Below, piece after piece: positions 1 through 6,694 of a DNA stretch of 10,367 nt. The notes beneath the pieces were generated by a model, which saw nothing but the letters and a program-made list of their open reading frames with translations, did no database searches and had not been told where the DNA came from. The number at the start of each line of letters is the position of its first letter. Position 1 is the first letter of the stretch. Source of the stretch: CAYQTO01 sp964420455 (lineage in GTDB: Bacteria; Sumerlaeota; Sumerlaeia; SLMS01); contig CAYQTO010000133.1 in NCBI GenBank assembly GCA_964420455.1, positions 1 to 10,367 on the forward strand, read 5' to 3'. The translations under genes and the position numbers were made by a program.

Positions 1-2
1 CC

Positions 3-284
3 CCGCCTCCGCCCCACGCGACACCTCCCCAAGTGCCGCCTCCACCCCCAAAGCCGGATGAAGAGATGGATTCCGTCTCCGACGCGGCGCCTCCCCACGG
101 GCCGGCGAACCAACAGCAGGGGCCTCCCCTTCCTGGCCCGCCCCCGCCCAGCAAGATGCTCCGGACGATGCGCCTGCGCCCGATCTCGAGCGTTCGCGAG
201 GTCGCTTGCAACATCTGCGGGACCCGCGTCGCCGTTGGCATCCGCCAGTGCCCCGGCTGCGGCCATATCATGCCCACGGGCTGA
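3..284 (+). CDS. C-terminal part of a proline-rich protein ending in a zinc ribbon (partial)
   Basis: The reading frame is already open at the left edge, so this is the tail (93 residues visible) of a longer protein. A GTG at 33 could start a short protein, but proline-rich coding continues upstream of it in the same frame. The visible part is a low-complexity, disordered linker with several proline runs (for example PPPPPKP and PPLPGPPPP). It is followed by a compact C-terminal module with two cysteine pairs, CNIC and CPGC, spaced as in small zinc ribbons (CxxC-x12-CxxC), and the protein ends ten residues after the first Cys of the second pair. The zinc-ribbon reading comes from the cysteine spacing; metal binding is inferred. 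Such ribbons at protein termini often mediate protein or nucleic-acid contacts, but I do not recognise this protein and assign no function. The TGA is at 282-284. Confidence 0.6.
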   Translation, partial: PPPPHATPPQVPPPPPKPDEEMDSVSDAAPPHGPANQQQGPPLPGPPPPSKMLRTMRLRPISSVREVACNICGTRVAVGIRQCPGCGHIMPTG

Positions 285-317
285 CCGTCGGGGATCCCGG
301 AACCAGCCGGCGAACCC

Positions 318-350
318 AAAAAGAGTCCCCGCCCCTTCGAGGGGCGGGGA
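318..350 (-). terminator. Rho-independent terminator of pckA
   Basis: A perfect 10-bp GC-rich stem (326-335 paired with 341-350) encloses a 5-base loop. Read on the minus strand, the stem is followed by CTCTTTTT (complement of 318-325), a U-tract typical of intrinsic terminators. It lies 30 bases after the pckA stop codon. On the plus strand the stem is not followed by a T-run, so it would at best weakly stop transcription of the upstream zinc-ribbon gene. Confidence 0.85.
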
Positions 351-380
351 GCATCCATACTGGGTGAATCCCCCCCGCGA

Positions 381-1961
381 TCAGGCGGAGACGGAAGTCC
401 TCGGCGCGCCGGAAAGAATCTCGGCGGAAGCCCCGTCCTTATACTTCTCGAAGTTCTTGTGGAACATACCCGCGAGCTTCGCGGCGGTGTCCCTGTAGGC
501 GTTTTTGTCCGCCCAGGCATTGGTGGGATTGAGAACCTCGGTGGGGACGCCCGGGCAGATCTTGGGAATGGAGAGCCCGAAGAAGTCCTCCTCCATCTCG
601 GCGTTGTCGAGAGCGCCACTGAGGACCGCGTCGACGATGGCGCGGGTGTACTTGAGATCGAAGCGCTTTCCAACGCCGAAGGCGCCCCCCGTCCAGCCCG
701 TATTGATGAGCCAAACGTTGGCGCTGTACTTCTTCATTTTCTCGGCGAGCAGCTCGGCGTACTTCGAGGGATGCCAGACAAGGAACGCGGCGCCGAAGCA
801 GGCTGAGAAGGTCGCCTCGGGCTCGGTGACGCCGACCTCGGTGCCCGCCACGCGAGCCGTATAGCCACTGATGAAGTGGTACATCGCCTGATTCGGCGTG
901 AGCTTGGCCACCGGCGGCAGAACACCAAAGGCATCGCAGGTCAGGAAAATGATGTTCTTCGGGTGGGTTCCGACGCAGGGAATCTTGGCGTGGTCGATGA
1001 ATTCGATCGGGTAGCTCACGCGGGTATTCTCGGTGATCGAGCCATCCGCCCAGTCGACTTCCATGGAGTCCTCGTCGAACTTCACATTCTCGAGGACGGA
1101 ACCGAAGCGGATCGCGTTGTAGATCTGGGGTTCCTTCTCCTTCGAGAGGTTGATGGTCTTGGCGTAGCAGCCGCCTTCGAAGTTAAAGATGCCGTCCTCG
1201 CTCCAGCCATGCTCGTCATCGCCGATCAGCTTGCGCTTGGGATCCGCGGAGAGGGTTGTCTTGCCGGTGCCACTGAGGCCAAAGAACAGCGCCACATCGC
1301 CCTCCTCCCCCTCGTTCGCCGAGCAGTGCATGCTAAGCACACCCTGAAGCGGGAGCTCGTAGTTCAGCACCGTGAAGACGCCTTTCTTCATCTCGCCTGC
1401 GTACTCGGACCCAAGCACCACCATTTCCTTGGTCTTGAAGTTGATGTCCACGGAGGTAGAGCTCGTGAGGCCCTGAATGTGCGGGCTGACCTTGAACTGG
1501 CCCGCGTTGAACAGCACCCAGTCCGGATCACCGAAGTTCGCCAATTCTTCCTTGGTGGGGCGGATCAGCATATTGTGCATGAACAGCGCGTGGTAGGCAC
1601 GCCCGCAGATAACCCGCACCTTGACCCGGTACTTCGGATCCCACCCGGCGAAGCCGTCCACCACGAAGATCTGGTCGCGGTAGGAGTTCAGGAGGAGGAT
1701 GGCCTCGTCGCGGAGGATCTCAAAGCTGTCGTGGGAAACCGGCATGTTCACCGAGCCCCACCAGATGTTGTCGTGAACCTCGGGCTCATCGACAATGCGC
1801 TTGTCCTTGGGGCTCCGACCGGTCTTGTCGCCCGAGTAGGCGATGAGGGCGCCCATGCTCGACAGGAAGTTCTTCGGCTGCTGCAACGCGATCTGGTAGT
1901 ACTTTGCCACCGACAGGTTGCGGTACAACTTCGGCTGGTTGATGCCGTAACGACTCAGCAT
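381..1961 (-). CDS. pckA: Phosphoenolpyruvate carboxykinase (ATP)
   Basis: Cytosolic enzyme that converts oxaloacetate and ATP to phosphoenolpyruvate, CO2 and ADP, the entry step of gluconeogenesis. With the start chosen here it has 526 residues, close to the usual length of about 530-540 for the ATP-type family. Visible family signatures are GRSPKDK (48-54, substrate-binding Arg49), the EMKKG metal-site lysine region (190-194), MHCSAN with the metal-ligand type His (212), the kinase P-loop GLSGTGKTT (228-236), the LIGDDEHGW metal and phosphate site (245-253) and NTRVSYP (312-318). The P-loop and the LIGDDEHGW site identify the ATP-dependent, not the GTP-dependent, family. The ATG at 1961 is preferred over an in-frame start 15 codons upstream because AAAGGAG lies 8 bases before it, and because the family N-terminus aligns with MLSRYGINQ. 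No key residue is missing. The gene is monocistronic by layout: its own leader upstream and a strong terminator downstream. Confidence 0.97.
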   Translation of the reverse strand: MLSRYGINQPKLYRNLSVAKYYQIALQQPKNFLSSMGALIAYSGDKTGRSPKDKRIVDEPEVHDNIWWGSVNMPVSHDSFEILRDEAILLLNSYRDQIFVVDGFAGWDPKYRVKVRVICGRAYHALFMHNMLIRPTKEELANFGDPDWVLFNAGQFKVSPHIQGLTSSTSVDINFKTKEMVVLGSEYAGEMKKGVFTVLNYELPLQGVLSMHCSANEGEEGDVALFFGLSGTGKTTLSADPKRKLIGDDEHGWSEDGIFNFEGGCYAKTINLSKEKEPQIYNAIRFGSVLENVKFDEDSMEVDWADGSITENTRVSYPIEFIDHAKIPCVGTHPKNIIFLTCDAFGVLPPVAKLTPNQAMYHFISGYTARVAGTEVGVTEPEATFSACFGAAFLVWHPSKYAELLAEKMKKYSANVWLINTGWTGGAFGVGKRFDLKYTRAIVDAVLSGALDNAEMEEDFFGLSIPKICPGVPTEVLNPTNAWADKNAYRDTAAKLAGMFHKNFEKYKDGASAEILSGAPRTSVSA

Positions 1962-1966
1962 TAGCG

Positions 1967-1976
1967 AGTCTCCTTT
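1967..1976 (-). promoter_or_regulatory. pckA ribosome binding site deciding the start
   Basis: On the minus strand AAAGGAG sits about 8 bases before ATG 1961. The alternative upstream start near 2006 would place this site inside the coding region, so the shorter protein is chosen. Confidence 0.7.
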
Positions 1977-1983
1977 GAGTGTG

Positions 1984-2006
1984 GTGCCTAGCCTTGGGGT
2001 CGGCAC
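1984..2006 (-). other. Small leader hairpin upstream of the pckA ribosome binding site
   Basis: GTGCC (1984-1988) and GGCAC (2002-2006) are complementary, enclosing a 13-base loop just upstream of the pckA ribosome binding site. It would form in the pckA leader RNA if transcription begins upstream. It is a short stem and could be chance in GC-rich DNA. Confidence 0.3.
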
Positions 2007-2043
2007 TCTTCAGCCCTGATACGAGACCGTTTCCCAGAGGGCG

Positions 2044-2080
2044 TTGCCAGATAGCTAGGCGGAGACGCCGATGTTGGCAA
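2044..2080 (-). repeat. Nested inverted repeat in the pckA upstream region
   Basis: TTGCCA (2044-2049) is complementary to TGGCAA (2075-2080). Inside them lies a second perfect stem, GGCG (2058-2061) with CGCC (2066-2069), around a 4-base loop. The whole is an imperfect 37-base hairpin 83-119 bases before the pckA ATG, in the only clearly AT-richer gap of the window. It may be an operator or a leader structure. On the minus strand, TTGCCA (complement of 2075-2080) also resembles a sigma-70 -35 box (5 of 6 bases), but the element 17 bases on is a poor -10, so I do not call a promoter. Confidence 0.4.
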
Positions 2081-2134
2081 AGTAAAAATGACTGTTTCTT
2101 AAGGATCGGTGACAGAAAAGGCCACAAATCAGAC

Positions 2135-2156
2135 AATGATCGTCCGATGAATCATT
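2135..2156 (-). other. Weak inverted repeat after pheT (possible terminator)
   Basis: AATGAT (2135-2140) and ATCATT (2151-2156) form a 6-bp AT-rich stem 12 bases past the pheT stop. On the minus strand a broken T-rich stretch (TTTGTGGCCTTTTC) follows. The stem is weak, so termination is only a possibility. The gap from the pheT stop to the pckA start is about 206 bases, and besides this it holds only the leader hairpins noted separately. Confidence 0.25.
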
Positions 2157-2167
2157 TGGTCCGCCTG

Positions 2168-4591
2168 TCACGATCGTAACACGGCGCCGTTTTCCTGCCC
2201 CAGTGCCTCCAGAACCCCCGCATGGCAGGCGGACACTTCCTCCTCCGTAAGGGTCCGGTCCGCCGCTCGGTACACCAACGAGTAGGCCACCGACTTCTTC
2301 CCGGGGTCCACATGTTCGCCCTCGTACACGTCGAAGAGAGTGATCGAGGCGAGGAGGTCCCTTCCGGCTTTTTTGATGGTCCGCTCGAGGTCCAGCGAGC
2401 GCACCGACCGGTCGACCACCAGGGCGATGTCACGGGTCACCGCAGGGAAGCGGGGCAACTCGCTGAAGATGGGATTCGGGAGGGCGAGGGCCGCCACGTC
2501 GGCCAGGGGAATTTCCAGGTAGCAGGCGCGACCCCGGATGTCCGCCTCGTTGAGGACCGCCGGGTGCAGCTCGCCGAAGAGGGCCACCGGCTTGCCTTTC
2601 ACAAGGAAACGCGCCGAGCGGCCCGGGTGCAGAAATGGGACCTGCGAGGCGGTCTCCACCACCGTCTTGCGGATGCCCAGGGTTGCCATGAGCGACTCCG
2701 CAGCCCCCTTCATGTCAAAGAAGTCAAAAGGGGTGGCCTTCGCCTGCCAGGTGGCTCGCCGCTCGCCGGCAAGGATTGCCGCAAAGATTTCAACCTCCCG
2801 TGCGGGGGGCGTGGTGTCCTTCGGGTCCCGGTCCTCCGCCACCTTCTCGAACGTATAGACACGCGCAACCTCGAAGAGCGCTATCTCCTCGATGTTCTGG
2901 TTTTGGTTTGTGACGACGTTTTGCAGGAGCGAGGGGAGCAGGCTCTGGCGCATGACCGCCATGCCGGCATGGATCGGGTTGAGGACGCGAACGGCCCCCG
3001 AGGGGTTGATTCCCACCGCCGCATTGTCCTCGGAGGAGACAAAGCTGAAGTTGATGGCCTGGCTGAATCCGAGGGCGGTGGCGGTGTCGATCAAGGTCTC
3101 CCGCACCTCGTCGAGGGGTTCCCGGGGGATCAGCTTTCGGGGCATTTCGAGGACACGCTCGGGGATGCGATCGTACCCGACGCACCGGGCAATCTCCTCA
3201 ATGAGATCCGCCTCGATGGCGACGTCGACGCGGTGGGTGGGGGCCGAGACGACCATCTCCTCGCGGTCGGACCGCTGGATGTCGAAGCCAAGGGGGGTAA
3301 GCACGTCGGCGATCTCGCGGCCGGTCAGATCGAGGCCGAGGATCTTTTTCACCGTGGCAAAGCGCAGGAGGATGGTCTCTGGCTCGGGAATCTTGGCCAC
3401 TGCGTCGATGATTCCCCGGCATACGCTGCCTCCGGCGATCTCTGCAACAAGCTGGGCGCATCGGTTCAGCGCTGCGGTGACACCCTTGGGGTCCGTGCCG
3501 CGCTCAAACCGGTAGCTGGCCTCTGTCGACATCTCGAGCCGTTTGGCGGTGCGCCGGATCGTCTGGGGGCGGAAGTACGCCGACTCGATAAGGATGTCGG
3601 TCGTCCCATCGGAAATCTCCGAGTTGGCTCCGCCCATGATACCGGCCAGGGCCACCGGCTTGTTCTCGTCGCAGATGAGCAGATCGCCCGGTTCCAAGGC
3701 CTGATCCTCGCCGTCGAGGGTGGTCAGTTTGTCCTCGGGCCGGGCCTGGCGCACGACGATGTGCTGATTCGCCAACAGGTCGAGGTCGAAGGCGTGGAGC
3801 GGGTGCCCAAGCTCCAGGAGGACGTAGTTGGTAATGTCGACGATGTTGTTGATGGGGCGCATGCCGGCGGCTTCGAGGACGACCTGCATCCATCTAGGCG
3901 AGGGCCCGACGGTGATCCCGCGAACCACCCGGGCGGTGTAGCGCGGGCAATCCTCCTTCGCCTCGACGGTGACCCTCGCGACCGATTCGGTCTTCTCGTC
4001 GCTCTCGGGTACGTGCAGGTCCGGGAGCTGGATCGAGGCCTTGTGTCCCGCGCCCATGGCCACGATTTTTGCGCACAGGTCGCGGGCAATACCGACTATC
4101 GACAACACATCGGGCCGGTTTGGGGTGATCGACAATTCGACGATCGCGTCGTAGGGCTCGCCGGGCTTGGCCTCGTCTTCGAGCAGCCAGATGCCGTCGG
4201 CGTCGTCGGTCAGCCCCAGCTCCTTCGGGCTGCACAACATGCCCTGACCTTCGATCCCGCGTATTTGTCGCGGCCGGAGGACGAACCCGTCGGGGAAGGT
4301 CATGCCGAACCGCGCGACGGGAACCGTATGACCGACGTCGAAGTTCCACGCGCCACAGACAATCTGGAGGGGTTCCGGCTCGCCCGCGTCCACCTTCACC
4401 AGACGAATCTTGTCGGCCCCCTCGATCGCCTCGAGGCCGACCACCTTGCCGACCACAAGGTTTCCGGACAGGAGCCCCAGATCGAGGACCGATTCCACCT
4501 CGTGGCCGGCGGCCATAAGAGCGTCGATGAGGCGGGAGGCGGGGAGGTCGGTCTGGAGGTAGCGGCGAAGCCAACGCAGGGAAAAGCGCAT
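2168..4591 (-). CDS. pheT: Phenylalanine--tRNA ligase beta subunit
   Basis: Beta chain of the cytosolic alpha2-beta2 enzyme that charges tRNA-Phe. It carries tRNA binding and the editing site that removes mis-charged tyrosine, while the catalytic site is in PheS. At 807 residues it matches the usual bacterial length. The order of domains is typical: an N-terminal helical start (MRFSLRWLRRYL, the family signature start), an OB-fold tRNA-binding domain (about 39-152), the B3/B4 editing region (about 205-390, with LGHPLHAFD at 261-269, GIMGG at 317-321 and EASYRFERG at 357-365), a B5 domain (about 400-475), a catalytic-like core (about 490-700, including RQSLLPSLL), and the C-terminal ferredoxin-like anticodon-binding domain (about 713-806, from RFPAVTRDIA). 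No clear Shine-Dalgarno precedes the ATG; the start rests on the conserved N-terminus. It is the last gene of the pheS cluster, but 126 bases separate it from the small gene upstream. Confidence 0.97.
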   Translation of the reverse strand: MRFSLRWLRRYLQTDLPASRLIDALMAAGHEVESVLDLGLLSGNLVVGKVVGLEAIEGADKIRLVKVDAGEPEPLQIVCGAWNFDVGHTVPVARFGMTFPDGFVLRPRQIRGIEGQGMLCSPKELGLTDDADGIWLLEDEAKPGEPYDAIVELSITPNRPDVLSIVGIARDLCAKIVAMGAGHKASIQLPDLHVPESDEKTESVARVTVEAKEDCPRYTARVVRGITVGPSPRWMQVVLEAAGMRPINNIVDITNYVLLELGHPLHAFDLDLLANQHIVVRQARPEDKLTTLDGEDQALEPGDLLICDENKPVALAGIMGGANSEISDGTTDILIESAYFRPQTIRRTAKRLEMSTEASYRFERGTDPKGVTAALNRCAQLVAEIAGGSVCRGIIDAVAKIPEPETILLRFATVKKILGLDLTGREIADVLTPLGFDIQRSDREEMVVSAPTHRVDVAIEADLIEEIARCVGYDRIPERVLEMPRKLIPREPLDEVRETLIDTATALGFSQAINFSFVSSEDNAAVGINPSGAVRVLNPIHAGMAVMRQSLLPSLLQNVVTNQNQNIEEIALFEVARVYTFEKVAEDRDPKDTTPPAREVEIFAAILAGERRATWQAKATPFDFFDMKGAAESLMATLGIRKTVVETASQVPFLHPGRSARFLVKGKPVALFGELHPAVLNEADIRGRACYLEIPLADVAALALPNPIFSELPRFPAVTRDIALVVDRSVRSLDLERTIKKAGRDLLASITLFDVYEGEHVDPGKKSVAYSLVYRAADRTLTEEEVSACHAGVLEALGQENGAVLRS

Positions 4592-4691
4592 GGGGGAACC
4601 ATCGGCGTGAGGGGGTAACCCGCAGCGGGGGCGGGAAGCACTTCAGGGGACGTTTTGAAGGCGACAAGGCCCCTCGAGGGCAAGATGCAAT

Positions 4692-4712
4692 CGGGGCGAC
4701 GTCACCGCCCCG
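4692..4712 (-). other. GC-rich hairpin between the 128-aa gene and pheT
   Basis: CGGGGCG (4692-4698) pairs with CGCCCCG (4706-4712) in a perfect 7-bp stem with a 7-base loop, 5 bases past the stop of the 128-aa gene on the minus strand. No U-tract follows, so it is not a classical terminator. It could stabilise the upstream mRNA end, pause RNA polymerase, or partly attenuate pheT. The rest of the 126-base gap shows no convincing promoter or ribosome binding site to my eye. Confidence 0.35.
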
Positions 4713-4717
4713 GGACG

Positions 4718-5104
4718 CTATTTGCCGATCTGGCCGATGGCCTGCTTGGCGCTGTCGAGGTCTTCCTGCCGGTTTTCCTCAATGGAAGACGCCCGGTCGA
4801 TGGCCCGGTCCACGTTGTACTCCGTGGACCCGGCACCGCCCACGGCCCCGGTGGCGATCTGCCCGGTCTCGGCGATCTCGTTCACGCGATTCACCTCGCG
4901 CATGTGGCTGACAAAGTCCTGTCGGGCGTCGTGCCCCTCGCCGCGCGTCGTGGTTGCGGTGTCGTCCTCCGCCGTTCCCCCACCCACAAGCGCCATCACG
5001 TCGACCAGCGGGGGCGTCGAACTGTCGGACGTGGCAAAGCGGATGGCCGCGCCCACGATCAGCACCAGATCCAAAACCAGAACGAGAAGAAAGATCCACT
5101 TCAT
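4718..5104 (-). CDS. Small membrane-anchored protein of unknown function, between pheS and pheT
   Basis: 128-residue protein, family not recognised. It begins with MKW followed by one strongly hydrophobic segment (about 3-21), suggesting an uncleaved signal-anchor with the rest outside the cytoplasm. The remainder is polar, Gly/Thr/Asp/Glu-rich and probably partly disordered or helical, with a charged C-terminal stretch (about 96-124) that could form a helix or short coiled coil. A DARQD motif at 59-63 recurs in the neighbouring 90-residue protein. The ATG at 5104 has GGAG seven bases upstream, and the stop is TAG at 4718. It lies 27 bases after the 90-aa gene in the same direction, so the two are probably co-transcribed with pheS. 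There are no cysteines or catalytic motifs. That it is a real gene is supported by the ribosome binding site, the anchor and its tight position in the cluster. Confidence 0.75.
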   Translation of the reverse strand: MKWIFLLVLVLDLVLIVGAAIRFATSDSSTPPLVDVMALVGGGTAEDDTATTTRGEGHDARQDFVSHMREVNRVNEIAETGQIATGAVGGAGSTEYNVDRAIDRASSIEENRQEDLDSAKQAIGQIGK

Positions 5105-5110
5105 GGCCAG

Positions 5111-5115
5111 TCTCC
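5111..5115 (-). promoter_or_regulatory. Ribosome binding site of the 128-aa membrane protein gene
   Basis: On the minus strand CGGAGA lies about 7 bases before ATG 5104, a good spacing that supports this small gene being translated. Confidence 0.6.
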
Positions 5116-5131
5116 GCAGTGCGCATGTATG

Positions 5132-5404
5132 TTACTGCACATGGTCATACACATCACGCACCTTCTGCTGCGAGCCGTCAACAGCGTCCTGACGCGCATC
5201 GAGAATCCTTTCCCCTTCTTCGAAGTAATCGCCCTCGCGAAGGGCCCGCTCGAGGGCATTCCCCTGATTGACGACCGGTGGCGGTGGAGGGGGGGGAGGG
5301 GGAGCTGGCGGGGGCTCCTCGACGAAGAGCAACTGCCTCCCTGTCTCGAGAATGGCCAGCAGGAGGCCCACGAAGCAGGCCCCGATGACGATCCACCTGC
5401 GCAT
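5132..5404 (-). CDS. Small membrane-anchored polyproline protein of unknown function, next to pheS
   Basis: 90-residue protein, family not recognised. MRRW and a hydrophobic segment (about 4-19) suggest an N-terminal membrane anchor with the N-terminus inside. After a short stretch comes a proline block: three Pro (31-33), one Ala, then nine consecutive Pro (35-43). This would act as a rigid spacer. The C-terminal half (about 48-90) is charged and predicted by eye to be helical, containing DARQD at 69-73, a motif shared with the 128-residue neighbour. The ATG at 5404 is preceded by purine-rich AGGGG about 7 bases upstream. The gene starts 29 bases after the pheS stop on the same strand, so co-transcription is likely. 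Translation of nine prolines in a row is expected to need elongation factor P (known for polyproline in bacteria). Confidence 0.72.
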   Translation of the reverse strand: MRRWIVIGACFVGLLLAILETGRQLLFVEEPPPAPPPPPPPPPVVNQGNALERALREGDYFEEGERILDARQDAVDGSQQKVRDVYDHVQ

Positions 5405-5433
5405 GGAGCCGCCCCTCCCCCTTGGGCGCGTTG

Positions 5434-6474
5434 TCAGAACTGTCGAAGGAACCTCAGGTCGTTCTCATACAGGTGACCGATGTTGGTGATCCCGTGGCGC
5501 ACCATCGTCAGGCGGTCGATCCCGGCGCCGAAGGCAAATCCGGTGAAACGGGCCGGGTCGATCCCGCCGTTTTTGAGCACGTTGGGATGGATCATCCCAC
5601 AGCCAAGCACTTCCATCCATTCACGGCGTTCGTTGGACCAGATGTCGACCTCCGCGCTGGGCTCCGTGAACGGGAAGAAGGACGGGCGCAGGCGCATCTT
5701 TACCCCGTCGCCGTAGAGGGCCCGCATGAACTCGTGCATGACGCCCTTCAAGTGCCCAAAGGAAATGTCCTCGGCGATGGCGAACCCCTCCACCTGATGG
5801 AACATGGGCGAGTGGGTGGCGTCACTGTCGTGGCGATACACGCGCCCCGGGGCGATGACCGCCATGGGGGGCTTGACCTCGAGCATCGTGCGGATCTGCA
5901 CCGGCGAGGTATGCGTCCGCAACACGTGGCCACGCTCCACGTAGAGGGTATCCTGCATGTCGCGTGCGGGATGCACCTCGGGGAAATTCAGCGCATCGAA
6001 GTTCATCCACTCGGTCTCGATCTCGGGTCCGGAAAGCACCTGGAATCCGAGGTCGCGAAAGATGCCACTGATGACGCGTGTCATCCGCCAGAGGGGGTGA
6101 ACAGCGCCGCGGCTGTGGCGGTTGCCCGGCAGCGTGATGTCCAGAGTTTCGGTCTTGACGCGCTTCTCGATTTCCGCGCGCTCGAGCTCTTTCTCGCGCT
6201 GCTTCAGGAGCTCGGTGACCTCGCCCTTGTACTGGTTGAGCAGGCGTCCGGCGATGGGCTTTTCCTCGGGGCCGAGGGCACCCATGCGCTTGTTGAAGCC
6301 CGAAAAATGTCCCTTCTTCCCCACCCACGCGACGCGCTTGTCCTCGAGTTCCTTGGGGGTCGATGCCTGGGCGATTTCCTCCTTCGCCCGGGGGGCCAAG
6401 CTTCGGATATCCGCAAGCAGGTCCGCCAACTCCTGAGATCCGTCCTTCAGTTCCTCGAACAGATCCTTACTCAT
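5434..6474 (-). CDS. pheS: Phenylalanine--tRNA ligase alpha subunit
   Basis: Catalytic chain of the phenylalanyl-tRNA synthetase (class II, alpha2-beta2, cytosolic); it forms Phe-adenylate and transfers Phe to tRNA-Phe. Its 346 residues match bacterial PheS. The N-terminal coiled-coil region (about 1-105, Lys/Glu-rich with KGHFSGF-type loop at 54-60) is the tRNA-binding arm. Class II motifs are complete: motif 1 around HPLWRMTRVISG (126-137) through LSGPEIE, HTSP (188-191), motif 2 GRVYRHDSDATH with FHQVEG (210-230), FTEPSAEVD (269-277), and motif 3 FAFGAGIDRLTMVRHGI (313-329). The ATG at 6474 has only a loosely spaced AAAGG (12 bases upstream), but the N-terminus fits the family. It heads a minus-strand cluster in which two small membrane-protein genes lie before pheT, unlike the usual adjacent pheS-pheT pair. 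Confidence 0.97.
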   Translation of the reverse strand: MSKDLFEELKDGSQELADLLADIRSLAPRAKEEIAQASTPKELEDKRVAWVGKKGHFSGFNKRMGALGPEEKPIAGRLLNQYKGEVTELLKQREKELERAEIEKRVKTETLDITLPGNRHSRGAVHPLWRMTRVISGIFRDLGFQVLSGPEIETEWMNFDALNFPEVHPARDMQDTLYVERGHVLRTHTSPVQIRTMLEVKPPMAVIAPGRVYRHDSDATHSPMFHQVEGFAIAEDISFGHLKGVMHEFMRALYGDGVKMRLRPSFFPFTEPSAEVDIWSNERREWMEVLGCGMIHPNVLKNGGIDPARFTGFAFGAGIDRLTMVRHGITNIGHLYENDLRFLRQF

Positions 6475-6541
6475 GCGGTCGGGGTGCCTTTCTTCGGGGG
6501 GATTTGGGGGAAAGCCGCAGCTGGCTCAATGCAAGTCGCGA

Positions 6542-6580
6542 GGCTCTTTTCCGCTCCGCCGAAAGGTCAAAGGAAAAGCC
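6542..6580. other. Inverted repeat in the divergent pheS/TPR-gene spacer
   Basis: GGCTCTTTTCC (6542-6552) pairs with GGAAAAGCC (6572-6580), nine base pairs with a two-base bulge and a 19-base loop. It lies 68-106 bases before the pheS start, so it could fold in the pheS leader RNA or serve as an operator. There is no U-tract after it and no T-box signature. The rest of the 220-base spacer (6475-6694) shows no promoter pair I can defend; a lone TTGACT at 6619-6624 lacks a partner -10. Confidence 0.35.
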
Positions 6581-6694
6581 CCCGGTGCCGGCGTGTGCTG
6601 CTTTCGGCAACGTCCGATTTGACTTGATGGTGTTCCCGTCCGGTTGCGACTCCTCGGTGAAGTGAGGATTCCCCGCGACCGTGTTCCCGTGCCA

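Noticed and set aside
33..284. GTG at 33 as the true start of a small 83-aa protein
   Set aside because: Proline coding of the same character continues upstream in frame to the window edge and no ribosome site precedes the GTG.
876..1964. Long plus-strand open frame opposite pckA
   Set aside because: It mirrors pckA codon for codon in a GC-rich genome, has no domain character, and pckA is unambiguous.
2222..4618. 798-codon plus-strand open frame opposite pheT
   Set aside because: It is the complementary frame of pheT. Its His/Gly/Asp-rich composition and lack of any recognisable motif mark it as a GC-driven shadow.
5422..6627. 401-codon plus-strand open frame opposite pheS
   Set aside because: Antisense of a complete class II synthetase gene with all motifs; no ribosome binding site or family likeness.
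6475..6694. T-box riboswitch or phenylalanine leader peptide for pheS
   Set aside because: No T-box consensus (AGGGTGG-type) or terminator/antiterminator pair. The only short frame with Phe codons has just two of them and no start with a ribosome site.
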